Source: Deltaproteobacteria bacterium (GTDB taxonomy: Bacteria; Myxococcota; Myxococcia; Myxococcales; SZAS-1). Taken from it: a DNA stretch of 64,000 nucleotides. A program made the position numbers and the translations under genes. The notes under the pieces were generated by a model. It did no database searches, was not told the origin of the DNA, and saw only the letters and a list, made by a program, of their open reading frames with translations. Positions within the stretch are counted from its first letter, which is position 1. Each line of letters opens with the position of its first letter. The stretch is taken from NCBI GenBank assembly GCA_018266075.1, contig JAFEBB010000005.1:62001-126000 (forward strand), in the 5' to 3' direction. This document shows, one piece after another, positions 44,819 through 53,582 of this stretch.

Positions 44819-45091
44819 GCTTACGAGCGGGTTCGAGCGTCGCGTAAGGTTTATTTGGCGGTCGAGGCCCTCGAATGAGCTTTACGGGCGCGTTCGAGCG
44901 CCGCGTAAGGCTCATTTGGCGGTCGAGGCGCTCGAATGAGCTTCACGGGCGCGTTCGAGCGTCGCGTAAGGTTTATTTGGCGGTCGAGGCGCTCGAATGA
45001 GCTTCACGGGCGCGTTCGAGCGTCGCGTCAGGCTTATTTGGCGGTCGAGGCGCTCGAACAAGCTTTACGGGCGGGTTCGAGCGCCGCGTCA
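44819..45091. repeat. 61-bp tandem repeat with internal inverted arms
   Basis: Four full copies (44819-44878, 44879-44939, 44940-45000, 45001-45061; 60, 61, 61 and 61 bp) and a partial fifth (45062-45091) abut without spacers. Each unit contains TTCGAGCG, 28 bp, then CGCTCGAA, so it can fold back on itself. Because 61 is not a multiple of three, the repeat is not coding. The partial copy ends at the stop codon of the sigma-54 activator. The rest of the 44638-45088 gap (44638-44818) is ordinary sequence that should hold the promoter of the gene starting at 44637. Confidence 0.92.
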
Positions 45092-46483
45092 GTCTTCCGT
45101 GGCCGCGGCGAGCTTCTTGAGGAGCGCCCTCAGCCCGTCGGCATCGAGCGCACGGAGCTGTTCGGCATTCGGATAGCCCTTGGTGGCGTTGCGGCCGATG
45201 CCCAGCAGTTCCGAGGCCGCCGTTCTGTCGCCGTCGGTCCGGAGGATCGCCGCGCAGATGGTGTAGGCCTTCACCTCGGCCATGGTCAGCGTGTCGAGCC
45301 CCTCCAAGCGGTTTGGCGCCAGCCGCAGCAGCGGCCGGAGATCCAGGTCGTCCAGCTCGATGTCTTCGGCCTGGACGAGGCTGCGTCCCTTGAGCTTGGC
45401 CACTGCCAGCTCGAGCGCGTTCCGGAGCTCGCGCACGTTGCCCGACCAGGGGTGGGCACGGAGCTTCTGTTCGGCCAGGGCGCTCAGCTTCACCTCGCGG
45501 CCACCGGCGAACTCGCGGATGAACCGTTGCGCCAGCAAGGGCAGGTCGTCGAGGCGGTCCACCAGCGCGGGCAGCTCGATCCGGGAGCTCCCGAGCCGGT
45601 GGTAGAAGTCGTGGGCGAAGCGCCCGTCGCGGACGAGCTGGCGCAGGTCCTTGTTGGAGGCCGCGACCAGCCTCACGTCCACGTGGACGATGTCCTCGCC
45701 GCCGAGCTTCTGGAACTCGCCTTGCTCGACGGCGCGCAGGAGCTTGGCCTGGATGCTGAGCGGCATGTCGCCGATCTCGTCGAGGAAGAGCGTGCCGCCG
45801 TCGGCTTGCTCGAAGGAGCCCTTGCGGTCCTTCACCGCGCCGGTGAACGCGCCTTTCACGTGGCCGAAGAGCTGCGACTCCATCATCGATTCGCTGAGCC
45901 CGGCGCAGTTCACGACGATGAAGGGCCTGTTGCGCCGGAGCGAGCGCGCGTGGACAGCCCGGGCCATGCCCTCCTTGCCGGTGCCCGTCTCGCCGAAGAA
46001 CACCACCGGCATGTTGAAGGGCGCGCGGGCATCGATGGCCGCGAAGACGGCCTTCATTGAATCCGTTTGGCCGGTGATGCCGCAGAAGTCGCCGGCGTCG
46101 GTCGCTGAGCCCTGGGTCAGCTCGAGGCGCAGCTCGGTCTCGCCGGCTCGAAGCGAGAGCCCACCGGGGCTCAAGATGGTTTCCGTAATGCGCGAGCCGT
46201 CGTCGTTGGAGCCGGGGATCATCAAGAACGTCCCGTTGCTCGATTGCAGATCGACGACGCGCGCACCGTGTGGCACGCGTTGAAGCTTGAGGTGCCGCGA
46301 CGAGATCCACTTGTCGCTGGTAATGCGGATGTCGCAGTCGTCGCCCTTGCCGACGATGAGCACCTCGACGTCAAAGTCGCGGGCTTGGCGCTCGCGGCCG
46401 AGCACGAGCACGCGGAGCTTGGCGTCTTTGGCGAGCGGGATGCGCTCTTTGATGTCGGTGCCGCCCGGGTTTCCAGTTGGCAT
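45089..46483 (-). CDS. FHA-domain sigma-54-dependent activator
   Basis: This is a 464-residue regulator. An N-terminal FHA domain (about 22-118; the phosphothreonine-binding pattern WISSRHLKLQ and LQSSNGTFL) replaces a receiver domain. The AAA+ domain (about 137-370) has GETGTGKEGMAR, the sigma-54 contact loop GAFTGA, the Walker B GGTLFLDEIGDMP and the HPWSGNVRELRN ending. A Fis-type helix-turn-helix follows (RTAASELLGIGR), then 35 more residues. FHA activators are common in myxobacteria and are read out by Ser/Thr kinase phosphorylation, which fits the kinases in this window. ATG 46483 follows AGGGGG. Confidence 0.92.
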   Translation of the reverse strand: MPTGNPGGTDIKERIPLAKDAKLRVLVLGRERQARDFDVEVLIVGKGDDCDIRITSDKWISSRHLKLQRVPHGARVVDLQSSNGTFLMIPGSNDDGSRITETILSPGGLSLRAGETELRLELTQGSATDAGDFCGITGQTDSMKAVFAAIDARAPFNMPVVFFGETGTGKEGMARAVHARSLRRNRPFIVVNCAGLSESMMESQLFGHVKGAFTGAVKDRKGSFEQADGGTLFLDEIGDMPLSIQAKLLRAVEQGEFQKLGGEDIVHVDVRLVAASNKDLRQLVRDGRFAHDFYHRLGSSRIELPALVDRLDDLPLLAQRFIREFAGGREVKLSALAEQKLRAHPWSGNVRELRNALELAVAKLKGRSLVQAEDIELDDLDLRPLLRLAPNRLEGLDTLTMAEVKAYTICAAILRTDGDRTAASELLGIGRNATKGYPNAEQLRALDADGLRALLKKLAAATED

Positions 46484-46568
46484 GTGGCCCCCTGGAAAGA
46501 AAATCCCAGCCTCTCGCAGGTGATGTCCCGCGGGCAGATGGGGCGTCCGCCGAGTCCCGCAAACACGA

Positions 46569-46590
46569 AGCCCCGCCTTTCGGCGGGGCT
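46569..46590 (-). terminator. terminator behind Cys-rich lipoprotein gene
   Basis: A perfect nine-bp stem AGCCCCGCC/GGCGGGGCT with a four-base GAAA loop (minus strand) is followed by TCGTGTTTGC. It lies 28 bases after the stop of the 46618-47649 gene. Confidence 0.75.
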
Positions 46591-46617
46591 CCGGGGTTCA
46601 ACAAATGCTCGACCGAA

Positions 46618-47649
46618 TTACTCGGTGATGCAGGCCACGTTGCTCTCGACGTTGGTCGAGGTCACGATCACCACGCCCACGATGCCGGTGTTGTCCGAGC
46701 ACTCCATGAACGAGAACGTGCCGGACGGGTCAATGTTGACGTCGTAGTAGGTGTTGTAGGTGCTGCCGTTGTGCGAGGTGTTGCCGCTCGAGTCAACGCC
46801 CACCACGGCGTTGTACACGGCCACCGGACCGCCCGTGCCCGTGAAGTGGCCGGTCGGGGTGTTGTTGGTCGGGTCGTACCAGAAGCCCGAGAACGTATCG
46901 ACCGTGCCCGTGCTGCAGTTGCCCGCGGGGTCAGCGATGCTGCCCTTCGTGAGGCCCCAGATCGTGGGTGCGCTGTTCGCATCCCAGTTGGTCGACACGG
47001 CGCAGTTGGCGAGCGAGGTGTCCGGGTTGGCGATGATGCGGCAGATGTTGCCGACCGTGTTCACGTCAGCGCCCGGGTAGCAGGCCTGACCGGCGGGGCA
47101 AACGTCCTGGGTGTTCAGCGTGGTGCAGGCAGTGCCGGCCTGGCAGGTGTTGGTGGTCGGGTCGCAGAAGTTGCCCGCGGTGCAGAGGTTGCTCGGGCCG
47201 CACGCCACGGGGCCGGCATCGGTGCCCGCGTCGGTGCCGCCGCTGATCACGCACTGGCCGGTGGCGGTGTCGCACTTGCGCGTCTGGGCGTAGCCGCTGC
47301 AGTTCGCGTCGCTGGTGCAGCTCTGCTGGCACGCCTGGTCGACCTTGTTGCACACGAAGCCGGTGCCGCAGATGGCGTCGGTGGAGCACTGGCACACCGA
47401 GCCCGAGGCCGTGCCGGGGGCGGGGAGCGCCGCGCAGGTCTTCTCGGTGGTGGGGCAGTCGCTGCCCTGGCTGCACTTGGTCATGCAGATACCGGCGAAG
47501 GTATTACACAGATCACCGGTGGCGCAGTCGGTGTCAGAGTGGCACACGGTCGAGCCGCCGTCGGTGCCGCCGCTGCCGCTGCAGCCCTGGATGTACATGC
47601 CTGCAGCGAACCCCGCCATCGCGAGGCCCAGAAGATAAACCTTCTTCAT
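46618..47649 (-). CDS. Cys-rich secreted lipoprotein
   Basis: This is a 343-residue protein with a lipobox-like YIQGC at residues 19-23. The mature part begins with two or three Dickkopf/EGF-like Cys modules (CHSDTDCATGDLC, CSQGSDCPTTEKTC, CSTDAICGTGFVC, CTSDANC). It continues with a Thr/Asn/Gly-rich, less Cys-dense C-terminal domain (TIWGLTKGSIADPAG, FSGFWYDPTNN) that looks beta-rich. It has the same modular style as the other Cys-rich lipoproteins here. ATG 47649 follows GGAGGGAG. Surface localisation is likely. Function unknown. Confidence 0.75.
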   Translation of the reverse strand: MKKVYLLGLAMAGFAAGMYIQGCSGSGGTDGGSTVCHSDTDCATGDLCNTFAGICMTKCSQGSDCPTTEKTCAALPAPGTASGSVCQCSTDAICGTGFVCNKVDQACQQSCTSDANCSGYAQTRKCDTATGQCVISGGTDAGTDAGPVACGPSNLCTAGNFCDPTTNTCQAGTACTTLNTQDVCPAGQACYPGADVNTVGNICRIIANPDTSLANCAVSTNWDANSAPTIWGLTKGSIADPAGNCSTGTVDTFSGFWYDPTNNTPTGHFTGTGGPVAVYNAVVGVDSSGNTSHNGSTYNTYYDVNIDPSGTFSFMECSDNTGIVGVVIVTSTNVESNVACITE

Positions 47650-47997
47650 TTTGGAACTCCCTCCGTAAATGGCCGAGTGGCCTCGCTCCCTGCGAGGTTC
47701 GGCCGAGATTTTTCCGCTAGAACGGCCGCAGTCCTAGCAGCCGGCCCGGTTGATCGTCAACGAAAACCACGGCGTTCCCGTCACACGAACTCTGTCGACT
47801 TCAGCAATCGGCGCGCCAATGACAACGAGCGCCAAGTCCGCGCAGACCCGAGCGCTGCGGCCGAGCGCGCTGCGTCGGCGAGACCCGATCGCGACATCGG
47901 TGTCGCGGCGCAGGATGCGAGACCAAGCGTGCAAAATGCGACGCGCCCGGTGCCCCAGCTTGGGGACCACCGGGCGCGAGGTGCTGCGGGCTGCTGA
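47650..47997. other. 348-bp intergenic region
   Basis: The gap lies between two minus-strand genes. Its right end (47942-47978) holds a strong hairpin, given separately. The left end (47650-47710) should contain the ribosome-binding site and promoter of the Cys-rich lipoprotein. Nothing else is supported. Confidence 0.5.
47942..47978 (-). terminator. terminator behind the GltJ/AgmX-like gene
   Basis: CGCGCCCGGTG (47942-47952) pairs with CACCGGGCGCG (47968-47978) over 11 bp, with an inner CCCCA/TGGGG stem. On the minus strand it is followed by TCGCATTTTGC, 20 bases after the stop of the 47998-50169 gene. Confidence 0.75.
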
Positions 47998-50169
47998 CTA
48001 GAACTTGAAGGGGAAGTCGATCGGCATGGGGTTGCCGCTGAACTGGGGGAACTTCCAGCTCTTGATGATGCCGCTCATGCAGGAGCCCATGGGCGAGCCC
48101 TTGAACTCGTCGCTGGCCACGGCCACGCCGCTCACGCCGCCGTTCTTCTGAATCATCCAGTGCATCTTCACGACGCCGGAGGCATCCGGGTCCTTGGCCT
48201 TCTGCTTCTGGATGCAGCCGACGATCTGCGCCTTGTGGCCGGCGACCACGCCCATGATGTCGCCCTGGCCGAGCTGCTCGGGCAGGTTGCTCACCGCGGG
48301 CGGGATGTAGACGTCGCTGCCCTTCGCCTTGGCAGGCTTGGCGGGCTTCTCCTCGCCACCACCCCCGCCGCCGAGGAGCTTGTCGAAGTCGGACTCGGTC
48401 TTGGACTTCCCGGCGCCGCCGAGCAGATCGTCGTCGCCCCCAGCAGGCGCTGCCACCTGGCTCTTCTTCGGAGGCGCGCCGATCACTTCGCCGCCACCCT
48501 CGGGCGCTTCTTCCTTGCCCGCGTGCCTGCCGCCCTTGGCGTTGTGGGTCTCGGCCCACTTGCGCATCTTCTCGAGTTGCTCCGCCGACGGACCTGCCTT
48601 CTCGGTCTTCTCGGTCTTCTCGGCCTTGGGCGGGTTGGTCGCGGCGACTGCCGTCGGTGCGGGCGCGGGAGCAGGAGCGGGGGCCGGCGCGGGAGCCGGA
48701 GCAGGCGTGGGCTGCGTGGCGATGGGCGCCGGTGTGGGCTGCGTGTGCTGAACCGGCGCGGGAACGGCCGCGGGCTGCGCCGCGACTGGGGCCGGCTGCT
48801 GGTTCGTGGCGACGACCGTCTGCGGCTGCTGCTGCACCGGTTGCGGCCGACTCGAGACGAGGTACGTGATGCCAATCGCGGTCAGGCAGACCACCAGGAC
48901 GCCCGCGCCCGCGACGATGTACTTGGTGTTGTTGTTCGCCGGCGCCGGCGGAACGTACGCGGCAGGAGCCGGGTACACCGGCATCTGCATCTCGGGCTGC
49001 GACGGATACGCGGACGCGACCGGCTGCGGCCGGCGGATCATCTGCGGCTGCTCGGGCTCGGGCAGGCGCGCAGCGACCGGGGCCGGCGCGGGAGCTTCGG
49101 ACGCCGCTGCAGGCGCCGCGGGCAGCGAGGGCTGCGACTCGGCCGGCGGAGCAGGGACGTCGAAGCCGGAGAGCGCCGGCTTGATGCCCGTGGTCTCGCC
49201 CACGCCGACGGGCTCTGCGCGCGCCGCCTTCACCGGCGGCTTCGAGAGCGCCTCCATCTCGTCGGCGACCAGCGAGGCCAGCGCGCTCGCGGCCGCCGGC
49301 TTCCAATCGACCTCGTCCGGATCCGGGACCGCGGCGGGCGCGGCAGCGACCGCTGCAGGCATCTGCATGCCGCTGGCGGTTGCGCCTGCAGGCGGCTGCG
49401 CCTCGACCGGCTTCTCCACGGCCTTGCGCGGCGTGGGGATCGGCGTGAGCACCTTCACCAGGTCGGAGACGGTGGAGAGCGGCTTCCAGTCGCCGTAGCC
49501 GTTGCGCCACACGAGCGAGTCGCTGGTCACGCGGCCCGCTTCCCAGTGGCCCTTGAGCGTGTCGAGCGACATGGGTCCGGTCTGCTCTTCGTTGATCGCG
49601 GCGTACCAATCGCTCTGCGGAATGCCGTTGGTGCCGTTCGTTCCGTTCGCGCCGTTGCTGTGGCCGTTGGCCTCGTTGCGAGCGCTGTTCTTTTCGTTCT
49701 CGAGGAAGGCCTGCGCCTTCAAACCCTCGGGAATGTCGCCGACGTTGGTGCGCTCCTCGCTCGGATCGGGCGCGCTCGCGGCTGCCATGCCGGCCATCGC
49801 CTTGAGATCCACGACGCGCGTGGACTCGTGGTCCGTGTCGCCGCTCGCGCCGGACGCCGCCATGGGCATCTCGGTCTGCGTCGACGTCTGGTCGGTGGTG
49901 TCGACCCGCTTCTGCGGCCCGCTCGACAAGACGGAGTCAAAGGCCTGGCCGATCTCGTCCATATCGAGACCGCCGAAGGGCGCGCCGTCGCCGGGGTTGG
50001 TGGCGTTGGCGAGCGGGTTCTGCATCACCATGGTGGGGTCGGGTTCCACGACCTTCTTCACCACGATGATGTTGCTGCACTTCTTGCAGCGGACCTTCAC
50101 GCCGTTCGCGCCGACCTTGTCGTCGCTGATCATGTACTGGGCGTGGCAGGAGTCGCAGACGAATTTCAT
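47998..50169 (-). CDS. GltJ/AgmX-like gliding-motility protein
   Basis: This is a 723-residue protein. An N-terminal MJ0042-type zinc ribbon (CDSC at 5-8, CKKC at 28-31) is followed by a disordered region and a GYF_2 domain (about 205-255, DWYAAINEEQTGPMSLDTL and DWKPLSTVSDL). A Pro/Ala-rich stretch precedes a single transmembrane helix (about 413-436). The outer part has a Pro-Ala linker (TPAPAPAPAPAPAPAPA) and the AgmX/PglI C-terminal domain (about 630-723, with IVGCIQKQKAKDP and SCMSGIIKSWKFPQFSG). This order matches GltJ of Myxococcus xanthus, where the zinc ribbon and GYF domain contact the polarity proteins MglA and AglZ. ATG 50169 was chosen over 50181. Confidence 0.88.
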   Translation of the reverse strand: MKFVCDSCHAQYMISDDKVGANGVKVRCKKCSNIIVVKKVVEPDPTMVMQNPLANATNPGDGAPFGGLDMDEIGQAFDSVLSSGPQKRVDTTDQTSTQTEMPMAASGASGDTDHESTRVVDLKAMAGMAAASAPDPSEERTNVGDIPEGLKAQAFLENEKNSARNEANGHSNGANGTNGTNGIPQSDWYAAINEEQTGPMSLDTLKGHWEAGRVTSDSLVWRNGYGDWKPLSTVSDLVKVLTPIPTPRKAVEKPVEAQPPAGATASGMQMPAAVAAAPAAVPDPDEVDWKPAAASALASLVADEMEALSKPPVKAARAEPVGVGETTGIKPALSGFDVPAPPAESQPSLPAAPAAASEAPAPAPVAARLPEPEQPQMIRRPQPVASAYPSQPEMQMPVYPAPAAYVPPAPANNNTKYIVAGAGVLVVCLTAIGITYLVSSRPQPVQQQPQTVVATNQQPAPVAAQPAAVPAPVQHTQPTPAPIATQPTPAPAPAPAPAPAPAPAPTAVAATNPPKAEKTEKTEKAGPSAEQLEKMRKWAETHNAKGGRHAGKEEAPEGGGEVIGAPPKKSQVAAPAGGDDDLLGGAGKSKTESDFDKLLGGGGGGEEKPAKPAKAKGSDVYIPPAVSNLPEQLGQGDIMGVVAGHKAQIVGCIQKQKAKDPDASGVVKMHWMIQKNGGVSGVAVASDEFKGSPMGSCMSGIIKSWKFPQFSGNPMPIDFPFKF

Positions 50170-50364
50170 CGTGGGGCTCAATGCGCCGATCGCTGAAGTC
50201 GCGGCGCGAACAGGGAAAAGTCCCAGGTTAGCCCATGCTAGGCCGCACCCCGGGCGAGATCAAGGAACCGGCTTTGTGGGCGGCCCCGTTTCGTAGCTCC
50301 GTTGCAGGTCACGAGCGCCTCGGGTAGATGGGCGCTCCCTTTGAGAACGGCAAGGAGCGCGCAC

Positions 50365-51225
50365 ATGTCCGCGGAAACGCAGGTCCCTTCGACGTTGGCG
50401 GTGGTGGGTGCAGGCCAGATGGGCGGCGGCATCGCCCAGGTCGCCGCGATGGCGGGCCTGAAGGTCACCCTGGTCGATTCGTTCCCGGGTGCGCTCGAGA
50501 AGGGGCTCGGGAAGATCAACGAGAGCCTCCAGAAGCTGGCCAAGAAGGGCACCCTCAAGGAGGCGCCGGAGGCCGTCTTCGCCCGCATTTCGGGCACACC
50601 GTTGATCGAGAACGCTCATGGCGTCGAGTTTGCCGTCGAGGCTGTGAATGAGAACGAGCAACTCAAGAAAGAGATCTTCAAGAAGCTCGATCAGCACGTG
50701 AAGCCGGGCGGCGTGATCGCCTCGAACACCTCGAGCATCCCCATCACGCGCCTCGCCGCGAGCACCAGCCGGCCCGAGCTCGTCATCGGCATGCACTTCA
50801 TGAACCCGGTGCCGATCATGCAGCTCGTGGAGATCATCCGCGCCATCCAGACCAGCGACGCCGCCTACGCGCAGACCAAGGCGCTCGCCGAGAAGATGGG
50901 CAAGACCACCGTCGTCGCGAAGGACATGCCCGGCTTCATCGTGAACCGCATCCTCATTCCGATGCTCAATGAGGCCTGCTTCGCGCTCCACGAGGGCCTG
51001 GGCACCGTCGAGGACATCGACACCGCCATGAAGCTCGGCACCAACCAGCCCATGGGCCCGCTCACCCTCGCGGACTTCATCGGCCTCGATACCGTGCTTG
51101 CGATTGCGGAAGTCCTGCACAACGGACTCGGGGAGTCGAAGTACCGGCCCAGCCCGCTGCTGCGGCAGTACGTCGACGCGGGATGGCTCGGACGGAAGAG
51201 CGGCCGCGGGTTTTATGAGTACTAG
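50365..51225 (+). CDS. hbd: 3-hydroxybutyryl-CoA dehydrogenase
   Basis: This is a 286-residue NAD-dependent enzyme oxidising 3-hydroxyacyl-CoA in beta-oxidation or butanoyl metabolism. The Rossmann motif is VVGAGQMGGGIAQVAA (about 14-29). The catalytic His is in IGMHFMNPVP (about 149), with the partner Glu in LVEII. MPGFIVNRIL and PMGPLTLADFIGLDT complete the C-terminal domain. ATG 50365 follows AAGGAG. An enoyl-CoA hydratase gene follows on the same strand after a 155-bp gap holding an inverted-repeat pair. Confidence 0.92.
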   Translation: MSAETQVPSTLAVVGAGQMGGGIAQVAAMAGLKVTLVDSFPGALEKGLGKINESLQKLAKKGTLKEAPEAVFARISGTPLIENAHGVEFAVEAVNENEQLKKEIFKKLDQHVKPGGVIASNTSSIPITRLAASTSRPELVIGMHFMNPVPIMQLVEIIRAIQTSDAAYAQTKALAEKMGKTTVVAKDMPGFIVNRILIPMLNEACFALHEGLGTVEDIDTAMKLGTNQPMGPLTLADFIGLDTVLAIAEVLHNGLGESKYRPSPLLRQYVDAGWLGRKSGRGFYEY

Positions 51226-51240
51226 CTTTCCCCGTTCGCG

Positions 51241-51356
51241 AAACCCCATCCCCCCGACCCCTTCCCCGTCTCACGCGGGGAAGGGGAGTCTGAGCGCGAC
51301 TCACCACTTGACCCCTCCTCCCCGCGTAAGACGGGGAGGAGGTCGGGAGGTGGGGC
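51241..51356. repeat. inverted pair of palindromic GC-rich repeats (BIME-like)
   Basis: Two hairpins lie in opposite orientation. CCCCTTCCCCG/CGGGGAAGGGG (51258-51286) and CCTCCTCCCCG/CGGGGAGGAGG (51314-51342) each have seven-base loops, TCTCACG and CGTAAGA. Reversing the second gives a near copy of the first. The outer arms CCCCATCCCCCCGACC and GGTCGGGAGGTGGGG are also mutual reverse complements with few mismatches. This is the pattern of dispersed REP/BIME elements between genes. Confidence 0.75.
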
Positions 51357-51380
51357 GTCGCGCGAAAAGGAGAGTCCCCA

Positions 51381-52163
51381 ATGGCCTACGAAAATCTCCG
51401 CGTTGAAGAGCAGGACGGCATCGTCGTCGCCACGTTCATTCGCGAGAAAGCGCTGAACGCGCTCAACGCCGCGACGATTCGCGAGCTCGGCGAGATCATC
51501 GAGAGCGTCCGCAAGAGCTCCACCGCGCGCGCGCTCATCCTCACCGGCGCAGGCGAGAAGGCCTTCGTCGCCGGCGCCGACATCTCCGAGATGAAGGACC
51601 TGGGCGAGGCGGCCGCACGCGCGTTCGCCGAGTCGGGTCAGAAGACCTTCGCGCAGCTCGAGTCGCTCTCCGTGCCGACGATCGCCGCGGTGAACGGCTT
51701 CGCCCTCGGCGGCGGCTGCGAGCTCGCCATGGCCTGCGACCTCATCTACGCCGCTCCGAAAGCGCGCTTCGGCCAGCCCGAGGTGAACCTGGGCATCATC
51801 CCCGGCTTCGGCGGGACGCAGCGCCTCACGCGCCGCGTGGGAATCATGCGCGCCAAGGAGCTCATCTTCACAGCGGACATGGTCGACGCCGCCAAGGCCA
51901 AGGAGATTGGCCTCGTGCTGGAGGTCGTCGACGCCGACAAGCTCCTCGAGCACTGCAAGTCGGTCGCGAAGAAGATCGCCAGCAAGGGCAAGCTCGCCAT
52001 CGCCGAGTCGAAGAAGGCCATCGAGCTCGGCGCCGACATCGAGCTCGCCAAGGCCACCCAGCTCGAGGCCAACGCGTTCGGCGTCCTCTTCAACAGCTTC
52101 GATCGCAAGGAGGGCATGACCGCCTTCCTCGAGAAGCGCCCCGCCAAGTTCGAAGGCCGCTGA
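51381..52163 (+). CDS. enoyl-CoA hydratase
   Basis: This is a 260-residue crotonase-fold enzyme hydrating trans-2-enoyl-CoA. The oxyanion-hole segment AGADISEMKDLG (about 66-77) and the two catalytic Glu (GGGCELAMACD near 117 and QPEVNLGIIPGFGGTQRL near 139) are present. This indicates a true hydratase. ATG 51381 follows AAAAGGAGAG. With the dehydrogenase upstream and the acyl-CoA dehydrogenases downstream it completes a beta-oxidation set apart from the thiolase. Confidence 0.92.
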   Translation: MAYENLRVEEQDGIVVATFIREKALNALNAATIRELGEIIESVRKSSTARALILTGAGEKAFVAGADISEMKDLGEAAARAFAESGQKTFAQLESLSVPTIAAVNGFALGGGCELAMACDLIYAAPKARFGQPEVNLGIIPGFGGTQRLTRRVGIMRAKELIFTADMVDAAKAKEIGLVLEVVDADKLLEHCKSVAKKIASKGKLAIAESKKAIELGADIELAKATQLEANAFGVLFNSFDRKEGMTAFLEKRPAKFEGR

Positions 52164-52206
52164 CGGCCGCTTTCACGTTTGTCCGGGCTGGCGCGTTGGG
52201 TGGGTC

Positions 52207-53577
52207 ATGTCGACCCAACGCCTCCTCTTCGCGGCCTGCTGCGCGCTCTTCACGCTGAGTGCGTCCACGGCCCTCGTCGGCTGCGGCCAGAGCTGCGGCC
52301 CCGGCAACTGCGCCGGCTGCTGCGACGCCAACGGCGCCTGCCAGGGCGCCAGCCCGCAGACCTGCGGCCAGAACGGCGCGGCCTGCGTGACCTGCCTCTC
52401 GTTCCAGAGCTGCTTCGAGGGCGCGTGCTTCAGCCCGGGCGGCAGCGGCAACGGCAACTCCTCGGGCGGCAACTCGACGAACGGAACGTCGGCCACGGGC
52501 TCGGGCACGACCACCGGGCAGGGCACCGCGACGCAGGGCAGCACCAGCAACGGCACGACCACGACGTCATCCACGACCAGCAATGGCTCGGGCACGACGA
52601 CCGCCAGCTCGACCACGACGTCGAATACATCGAACACTTCGAGCACGTCGACGAGCACCACGGGCACCAGCGGCAGCAACTCGCCGCCGCAGATCGAGAG
52701 CCTCACCGCGAACCCCACCACCATCGGCCCCGGAGGCTCGACGGTGATCTCGGCCATCGTCAGCGATCCCGACGGCCTCTCGGACCTCGCGGGCGGCACG
52801 CTCGCGGCCCCGAGCGGCAGCGGCACCTACGGCGCGTTTAGCACGCCGGGCGGCCAGGGCACGTTCACCTTCACGCTGAGCTGGAGCGAGCTGCAGTCGG
52901 TGTCCGCGTTCGAGATCCCGGCGGGCGGCAAATCGATCTCGGTGAGCGCCACGTTCTTCGACAACCACGGCCACTCGACCACCCAGACCTTGAACCTCAC
53001 CGCGGCCTGCTCGCCCAGTGGCGACGCGACGTGCAGCGGCTCGTGCACGGATCTCCAGACTGACCCGAACAACTGCGGCAGCTGCGGCAACGTGGTCGCT
53101 TCCGGTGGCAGCTGCGTGAACGGCTCGCCGGGCTGCCCGCACAGCTACGACGTGGTCTGCAACGGCGCCTGCGTGGACGCGAAGTTCGACAGCTCCAACT
53201 GCGGCTCTTGCGGCAACGACTGTTCCACCTGGGCCATGAACCACGGCCTCTCCGCGTCGCAGGCCACGTGCGACTACGGCGTGTGCGCGCTCCAGGCCAC
53301 CGGGGTGATCAACGAGTCGTGTGCCTCGTATTGCGCGAGCCAAGGCACCGGGTTGACCTGCTACCTCGACGCCAAGTGCGAGAACGCCGACGGCTCGTAC
53401 ACGGGCTACGTCAACGCAGGTTGTGCCATCTACAGCGACACCACCACCGGCGGCATCTGCACAGCCCAGGTGGCCCTGAGCTGCAACGATGCGCCGCCCG
53501 CGACCGAGCCCTCCTGCAACACCGGCTCGACCGATCCGGGCACGCTCTCGTACGCCGACTGCCTCTGCACGGGCTGA
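52207..53577 (+). CDS. Cys-rich lipoprotein, paralogue of the 26.5-kb gene
   Basis: This is a 456-residue lipoprotein. A lipobox-like ALVGC follows a hydrophobic leader. The N-terminal module CGPGNCAGCCDANGACQ...NGAACVTC...QSCFEGAC is nearly the same as in the 26533-27891 protein. A linker of Ser, Thr, Asn and Gly (about 78-155) precedes a beta-sandwich-like domain (PPQIESLTANPTTIGPGGS; PKD/cadherin-like) and a Cys-rich C-terminal domain with repeated CGSCG and CxGxC (CSGSCTDLQTDPNNCGSCG). Many of these spacings recall myxobacterial adhesion-type lipoproteins. Function unknown. Confidence 0.78.
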   Translation: MSTQRLLFAACCALFTLSASTALVGCGQSCGPGNCAGCCDANGACQGASPQTCGQNGAACVTCLSFQSCFEGACFSPGGSGNGNSSGGNSTNGTSATGSGTTTGQGTATQGSTSNGTTTTSSTTSNGSGTTTASSTTTSNTSNTSSTSTSTTGTSGSNSPPQIESLTANPTTIGPGGSTVISAIVSDPDGLSDLAGGTLAAPSGSGTYGAFSTPGGQGTFTFTLSWSELQSVSAFEIPAGGKSISVSATFFDNHGHSTTQTLNLTAACSPSGDATCSGSCTDLQTDPNNCGSCGNVVASGGSCVNGSPGCPHSYDVVCNGACVDAKFDSSNCGSCGNDCSTWAMNHGLSASQATCDYGVCALQATGVINESCASYCASQGTGLTCYLDAKCENADGSYTGYVNAGCAIYSDTTTGGICTAQVALSCNDAPPATEPSCNTGSTDPGTLSYADCLCTG

Positions 53578-53582
53578 CCGCC

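Noticed and set aside
44819-45091. CRISPR array
   Set aside because: The repeats abut directly and have no unique spacers; the unit length (61 bp) and inverted arms also do not fit.
45089-46483. Two-component response regulator
   Set aside because: The N-terminal domain is FHA, not a receiver, so it is not part of a classical two-component pair.
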